Positions 21,963 through 26,130 of a stretch of DNA of 26,130 bases are shown here, one piece after another. The DNA is taken from contig DAONEM010000029.1 of NCBI GenBank assembly GCA_035403085.1, positions 1-26,130 on the forward strand, in the 5' to 3' direction. The notes under the pieces were generated by a model. It was not told the DNA's origin and searched no databases. It saw nothing but the letters and a program-made list of their open reading frames with translations. How positions within the stretch are numbered: position 1 is the first letter of the stretch; each line of letters starts with the position of its first letter. The position numbers were made by a program, and so were the translations under genes. The stretch is from JAMOAD01 sp023621955. GTDB lineage: Bacteria; Acidobacteriota; Aminicenantia; JAMOAD01.

Positions 21963-24138
21963 ACTCTTTTTCGGGACCCTGTTCCCGGTAGCCATGGCCC
22001 TGTTCGCTTTCGGTTGCGCCTTTCCCCCATCGGAGGTTAAGAGTGCCGATCAGGCCTATGTGAGCGGTGATTACGAGGCCGCCTACCGTTACTACCTCAA
22101 AGCTTGGGAGAAGCACCCCGGAGAGGAGTCGTACCGTTTGGGCGTCGTCAAGGCCCGTTCCTCCCTCCTCTTCTACTACCTCAACATGGCGCGTACATCC
22201 TGGCAGAACGGTCAGGGGGAGAAGGGAAAGGAGTACATCCGCAAGGGTCTGGAGCTGGACCCTGAGAATTCGACTTTGAAGACCATGGCCGCCAAGGTGG
22301 AGGAGCTGGAGAAGAAGAAGCTGAAGGAGGCGGAAACAGCCAAGAAAGAGACCAAGGATGCCTCTTTACCGGTGCAGCGTCAGATCATTAACCTCAAGTT
22401 CCGGGAAGGGGCGATGCTCTCGCAGATTATCCGCTCTATCGCCTCTACAGGACATTTCAACGTTGTCTTCGAGAACTCCTTCAGGGATCAGCCCTTCGCC
22501 GTCGACCTCTCCCAGAAGACATGGGACGAGGCCCTCAAGGTCGTCTGTGCCGCGAACAAGCTCTTCTACGTGAAGCTGGATGAGAACACCGTCTTGATCG
22601 CTCAGGATAACCTGATGATGCGTAACCTCTACAAGAAGGAGGAGGTTCAGACCTTCTTCCTCTCCGAAGCCAACGGCAAGAACATGGTGAACGCTATTTC
22701 CCAGATGATGAGGGGAAAGGTTCTGGCCACCCACTACGAGGAGACCAACACCCTAGTCGTCAGGGGAAGCCCTTCGGACCTCAAGTTCGTCCGTTCCCTC
22801 ATCGCCAGGCTTGACAAACCTCGGGAGCAGGTCATGGTGGAGATCTCCATCATGGAGGTGAACAAGACGGTTCTGAGAAACCTCGGCTTCGATATCTTTC
22901 AGAGCACCGAGGCGGTCGGCGTCACCTTAGGGAAAGACTCCGGGTCTACCTCCTCGGACTCTTCCTCCACGACCTCGAACATCTCTTCCGTCCTCTCCCT
23001 CAACGACATGAAGAGCCTCTCTTCGGACAACTTGTTCTTCTCTTTCCCCACGGCGATGCTTCGTGTCTTGGAGAGAAACGCCGGTACGAGGACCATCGCC
23101 AGCCCCAGAATCGCGGCCATGGAAGGGGAGAAGCAGAGCTTTAAGATCGGCGAGAAGGTCGCCTTTCCCAACTCTTCCTGGGTGCCGACGGCCAGCGGTG
23201 GCTTCGCCACCCAGGCGGTCACCAACTACGAGTACAAGGATGTGGGGCTGAACTTCACGGTGACGCCGACGGTTCACAAGGGCGACGAGGTCTCCCTCCA
23301 GATCAAGATCGAAGTCTCCTCCCTCGGTGCCAACGGGTATGCCAGCATCCCCTCGATCCGGAACAGGGAGATCGAAGTCAACCTCCGCCTCAAAGAGGGG
23401 GAGACCAACATCCTTGCCGGTCTTCTCCAGGAAGACGAGAAGAAGACACTGACGGGAATTGTGGGTCTGAGCAAGATTCCCCTCATTGGCAGCCTCTTCG
23501 GAGGAGAAAAGAAGGAGGTCAACCAGACCGATATCGTCTTTACCGTCACGCCCCATGTGGTGAAACGGTTGGAGATGACCAAGGAAGAGGAGGCCTCCCT
23601 GGACGTAGACGGGACGGAGAGCCTTGTCCCCGAAGGAGCGGATGGGCCTGAGCTGATCAACTCCGGGATGCCGGGAGGGCGGAACATGCCCTTGTCTGAG
23701 CGAGGGGCGCCCAAGAGTCCAGACTCGGAGGGGGAGGAGAAAAACGGGCCGAAAGGGGCCAGCAGCCTTGTCCTTCCTGAGAGTCTTGTCCTCAGGGAGG
23801 GGGGAAGCTACAACCTCCTCCTGGCCGGACGCTTCGGTGAGAGTGTGACCAGAGGGAACATCCTCATGAGCTTCGATCCGAGCTTGGTGGAGGTTGTCAA
23901 CCTCAGGAAGGATCACCCCAAATCCATAGCCCACTTCGATAACGCCACGGGGCAGATTAACCTGGCCATCACCCTGGATCCCGCTATGGAGGGGATGATC
24001 TCCTTCGGATCCCTGGAACTGAAGGCCAAGAAAAAGGGGGAGGGGTACCTGAGCCTCGCGGGTGTCGAATTCTTTAAGCAGGACGGCGCGCCTTTGGCCG
24101 TGACGCCTCCTCAGGGGGTTAAGATCTCCGTCCAGTAG
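21952..24138 (+). CDS. pilQ: TPR-secretin-cohesin fusion, PilQ/GspD-like
   Basis: A 728-aa outer-membrane pore protein. The signal peptide ends at a possible lipid Cys22 (FAFGC). Then come TPR-like repeats (about 30-115), a charged helix (116-137), an N0/STN domain (about 144-218), an N1-type domain (about 230-290) and the secretin core (about 293-540) with the signature VGLSKIPLIGSLFGG (504-518). An acidic, Gly/Ser-rich linker (541-603) is followed by a cohesin-like beta domain (about 604-728, SLVLREGGSYNLLLAG...GNILMSFDPSLVEVVNL...GMISFGSLELKAKKKGEGYLSLAGVEF). Classical PilQ has AMIN domains at the N-terminus instead, and no cohesin. The fusion is a known but minority architecture in some environmental phyla (recalled, not checked). 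It forms the channel for the machine encoded upstream. Confidence 0.92.
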   Translation: MRYKLFFGTLFPVAMALFAFGCAFPPSEVKSADQAYVSGDYEAAYRYYLKAWEKHPGEESYRLGVVKARSSLLFYYLNMARTSWQNGQGEKGKEYIRKGLELDPENSTLKTMAAKVEELEKKKLKEAETAKKETKDASLPVQRQIINLKFREGAMLSQIIRSIASTGHFNVVFENSFRDQPFAVDLSQKTWDEALKVVCAANKLFYVKLDENTVLIAQDNLMMRNLYKKEEVQTFFLSEANGKNMVNAISQMMRGKVLATHYEETNTLVVRGSPSDLKFVRSLIARLDKPREQVMVEISIMEVNKTVLRNLGFDIFQSTEAVGVTLGKDSGSTSSDSSSTTSNISSVLSLNDMKSLSSDNLFFSFPTAMLRVLERNAGTRTIASPRIAAMEGEKQSFKIGEKVAFPNSSWVPTASGGFATQAVTNYEYKDVGLNFTVTPTVHKGDEVSLQIKIEVSSLGANGYASIPSIRNREIEVNLRLKEGETNILAGLLQEDEKKTLTGIVGLSKIPLIGSLFGGEKKEVNQTDIVFTVTPHVVKRLEMTKEEEASLDVDGTESLVPEGADGPELINSGMPGGRNMPLSERGAPKSPDSEGEEKNGPKGASSLVLPESLVLREGGSYNLLLAGRFGESVTRGNILMSFDPSLVEVVNLRKDHPKSIAHFDNATGQINLAITLDPAMEGMISFGSLELKAKKKGEGYLSLAGVEFFKQDGAPLAVTPPQGVKISVQ

Positions 24139-24148
24139 GAAAGAGAAG

Positions 24149-25495
24149 ATGACCGCAGCTCTGCCAAGGGTTTTGGTTGTCGAAGACAAGGAAAACTACC
24201 GGGAACTGATCTGTGAAATCCTTCAGGATGGAGGGTTTGATGGAGAAGGTGCCGGAGACGGCGCGGGAGCGCTGGATCTTGTCAGAAAGAGAAGGTTTGA
24301 CCTCGTTGTCACAGATCTCTTCCTTCCTGACCGGGAGGGATTCGATGTCATGGAGGATGTGCACCGTATCTATCCGGATATTCCCATCCTCATTGTCACC
24401 GCTTTCGGCTCTGTCGAGAGGGCTGTGGAGGCTGTTAAACGAGGGGCCTTCGACTTCTTGCCCAAACCCTTCTCTCCGGACCAGCTTCTGATAAAACTCC
24501 GCCAGGCTCTCAGAGAGGTGGAGCTTAAGAGGGAGAACCGGGTCTTGAAGGAGAGTGACCGACAAGAGGAGCTGATAGGCCAGAGCCCGGCCTTTCTTAA
24601 AGCCATAGAGAAGCTTCGCCAGGTGGCCCCTACGGAGGCGACGGTTCTTCTCCTGGGGGAGAGCGGAACCGGCAAGGAGCTCTTCGCGAAGAGACTTCAC
24701 CGGTGGAGCGAGAGGAAGGATGCCCCCTTCCTCTCCCTCAACAGTGCGGCCATCCCCGAAAATCTCTTGGAGACGGAACTCTTTGGTCACGAGAAGGGAG
24801 CCTTCACCGGTGCCTATCGAGAAAAGATGGGGAAACTAGAGCTTGCCCACCCCGGAACCCTCTTCCTTGACGAGATCGGAGACCTTCCTCTGGTTCTTCA
24901 GCCTAAACTGCTCAGGGTCTTGGAGGAAAAGAGCTTCGAGAGAGTCGGTGGGGTGGAGACACGCCGGGTCGACTTACGGTTTCTCTTCGCCACCCATCGG
25001 GACCTGAAGAGAAGGGTAGGGGAGGGGCTCTTTCGGGAGGATCTCTACTTCCGGCTTACCGTCTTTCCTGTGGAGATACCCCCCCTAAGGGAACGAAGAG
25101 ACGACATTCCCCTTCTGGTAAGCTATTTTGTCGAACGGCTCTCGAAGAGGCTGAGGAAGGATGTCTTTCAGGTTCAAGATAAAGCCATGGAGAAGCTGCT
25201 GAAATACTCCTGGCCGGGAAACGTGAGGGAGCTTCAAAACGCGGTGGAGAGAGCCTTGATCCTCTGTAAAGGCGAGAGTCTCGGCCCGGAGGAGTTCTTC
25301 CTGGACGGTGGACCTACAGAGAGGGCGGACCTTTCGGGAACGCTCAAGGATGCCCTCGAGAGGGCGGAGAGGGAGAAGATCCTTGCCACGCTTCGGCTTC
25401 ATCCCGAAAGGAGAGAGGCGGCGGAGCTGTTGGGAATCTCGGCAAAGACCCTCCTGGAAAAGCTTCGCCGTTACGGTTTGGGAGAGGACTCGTAA
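24149..25495 (+). CDS. NtrC-family sigma-54-dependent response regulator
   Basis: A 448-aa three-domain regulator. The receiver domain (about 7-120) has acidic pocket Glu12/Asp13, phospho-acceptor Asp56 (VVTDLFLPD), Thr84 and Lys106. The AAA+ domain has Walker A GESGTGKE (170-177), GAFTGA (217-222), the sigma-54 contact loop, and Walker B LFLDEIGD (238-245). A Fis-type helix-turn-helix closes the protein (about 410-445, EAAELLGISAKTLLEKLRRYGL). It would activate sigma-54 promoters after phosphorylation. It lies 10 bp after pilQ and probably governs the pilus genes, as PilR does for pilA, but no histidine kinase is adjacent; the next gene is convergent. Target promoters were not found in the window. 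Confidence 0.94.
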   Translation: MTAALPRVLVVEDKENYRELICEILQDGGFDGEGAGDGAGALDLVRKRRFDLVVTDLFLPDREGFDVMEDVHRIYPDIPILIVTAFGSVERAVEAVKRGAFDFLPKPFSPDQLLIKLRQALREVELKRENRVLKESDRQEELIGQSPAFLKAIEKLRQVAPTEATVLLLGESGTGKELFAKRLHRWSERKDAPFLSLNSAAIPENLLETELFGHEKGAFTGAYREKMGKLELAHPGTLFLDEIGDLPLVLQPKLLRVLEEKSFERVGGVETRRVDLRFLFATHRDLKRRVGEGLFREDLYFRLTVFPVEIPPLRERRDDIPLLVSYFVERLSKRLRKDVFQVQDKAMEKLLKYSWPGNVRELQNAVERALILCKGESLGPEEFFLDGGPTERADLSGTLKDALERAEREKILATLRLHPERREAAELLGISAKTLLEKLRRYGLGEDS

Positions 25496-25544
25496 GAGCT
25501 CATTTCGAAATTTTCCAAGGGTTTTCCCTTACGGTCTGTCGACT

Positions 25545-26072
25545 TCACTCTTCGGGAATCCTGAGCATCTTGGGGAGGTAGACGAAGAGGAAACCTAAAA
25601 GTATCAGGGGGAGTGGGAGGAAGACCTTCGGCGAGATCGTAGAGGATCGCCCCAAGGCTACCTCTATGTTGCTGCGAAGAACAGCCGTTATGAAAAGGTT
25701 GAGGCCTGCAGAGCAGAAGAGAAGAGACTCCTGAAGGTTCTCTCGGTAGGCTCGTCGTTTCTCCTCGGGGAGTTTCAAATACCTCTCTTTCTGAGGGGTG
25801 TTGAGAAGCCCATACTTTTCAAACTTGGGGATGCCGAAGGCCAAGAGAGAGAAGACCAGGGTCAAACCGCCCTGAACGATAAGAACCGAGCAGAGGGTCT
25901 GCTTCCCGCCGAAGCCGACGGGCTCGCCCTTGAGGTTGAAACGGAGGGGAACGATTCCGGGAAGATCTGAGTAGTTGCTCATCAGGGAGAGAGAGGAGAA
26001 GAGGAAGAAAAAAAGGCTGAAGAGGAGGAAGAAGACGATTCTTGTTCTGCGACGATCCGTTGTTTGAGTCAT
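25545..26072 (-). CDS. DUF1648/SdpI-like membrane protein
   Basis: A 175-aa integral membrane protein with about four hydrophobic segments (N-terminal FFLLFSLFFFLFSSLSLM, then about 60-80, 110-130 and 145-165). The loop LPGIVPLRFNLKGEPVGFGGKQ is the DUF1648 signature (P-x-H/R-F-N-x-x-G-x-P-x-G-x-G-x-K). DUF1648 proteins include SdpI, which gives immunity to the SdpC toxin and binds its repressor; the actual role here is unknown, and no toxin gene is adjacent. Start 26072 is preferred: GGAGG at 26085-26089 is 12 nt upstream, while the alternative ATG at 26084 would touch the ribosome site. It is convergent with the NtrC-type gene and has its own promoter. Confidence 0.78.
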   Translation of the reverse strand: MTQTTDRRRTRIVFFLLFSLFFFLFSSLSLMSNYSDLPGIVPLRFNLKGEPVGFGGKQTLCSVLIVQGGLTLVFSLLAFGIPKFEKYGLLNTPQKERYLKLPEEKRRAYRENLQESLLFCSAGLNLFITAVLRSNIEVALGRSSTISPKVFLPLPLILLGFLFVYLPKMLRIPEE

Positions 26073-26099
26073 TTCTCTTACCATCCTCCGTGACTCTTT

Positions 26100-26128
26100 A
26101 TACTATCCCTTTCAGATTACTCTGAGAA
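26100..26128 (-). promoter_or_regulatory. Promoter of the SdpI-like gene
   Basis: On the minus strand TTCTCA (26128-26123) - N17 - TAGTAT (26105-26100, 4/6 to 5/6). The start of transcription would be near 26093, which leaves too little leader for the ATG at 26084 and supports 26072. The -35 is identical to that of the rodZ-like gene. Confidence 0.55.
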
Positions 26129-26130
26129 GA

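Noticed and set aside
25517..25530. AAGGG-TTTT-CCCTT hairpin between the NtrC-type and SdpI-like genes as terminator
   Set aside because: A stem of only 5 bp and no T-run on either strand; too weak to call.
1..26130. tRNA, rRNA and insertion-sequence transposase genes
   Set aside because: None was recognised on either strand; apart from the gap, intergenic regions are short or of unassigned structure.

Overview
The window is a 26.1 kb piece of a draft or metagenome-derived bacterial genome; it contains a 100-N scaffold gap. The cell is Gram-negative: there is a FadL-type outer-membrane barrel, a secretin, several exported proteins and Sec-type signal peptides. Coding DNA is GC-rich and purine-loaded on the sense strand, with heavy use of AGG/AGA arginine codons. 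The phylum cannot be fixed from this window alone. The TPR-secretin-cohesin fusion and the HEAT-like protein downstream of rodZ recall Nitrospirota, Acidobacteriota or Desulfobacterota, but that is inference.

Layout. (1) 1-208 has no gene but carries a triple 9-bp tandem repeat, a REP-like palindrome and alternative inverted repeats. (2) 209-1423 (-) is an MFS transporter with its own extended -10 promoter, divergent from the next block. (3) 1565-7541 (+) is a tight gene string: dnaJ, an HspR-like MerR regulator, a sigma-70-family factor, a DnaC/IstB-like AAA+ ATPase with an N-terminal zinc-finger-like motif, an EamA transporter, an SSS-family symporter and tsaB. Its promoter overlaps an inverted repeat that could be the HspR operator, so the locus looks like a self-contained stress-regulatory circuit. 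(4) 7563-9810 (-) holds a FadL-family barrel and a ChaN-family exported protein. The fadL promoter has a T9 homopolymer in its -35/-10 spacer. (5) 9811-10551 is a long intergenic region: AT-rich DNA, a scaffold gap flanked by the same 55 bp on both sides, and a hairpin-rich segment. (6) 10552-14900 (+) holds rodZ-like (probably leaderless), a HEAT-like conserved protein, an NlpC/P60 hydrolase, a LOG-family protein, truA and a class D beta-lactamase. (7) 14977-25495 (+) holds htpX, serS, then a type IV pilus / type II secretion-like assembly block (pilC, pilB, short pilM-like, pilN, pilO, pilP, pilQ) and an orphan NtrC-type response regulator. (8) 25545-26072 (-) is a DUF1648/SdpI-like membrane protein.

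How the genes work together. Most genes within a block overlap by 1-26 bp, so translation is probably coupled. The pilus block supplies the platform protein, the ATPase, the inner-membrane alignment proteins and the outer-membrane pore. It has no pilins, PilT or prepilin peptidase, so those must be elsewhere. The envelope theme (rodZ, NlpC/P60, class D enzyme, HtpX, secretin) runs through blocks 6 and 7. Three promoters share the form TTnTCA-N17-TAnnAT, which may be the local housekeeping consensus.

The features most worth following up are the dnaJ-hspR-sigma-ATPase operon, the homopolymer in the fadL promoter, the 55-bp gap flanks and the adjacent foldable segment, the degenerate PilM, and the three-part secretin.
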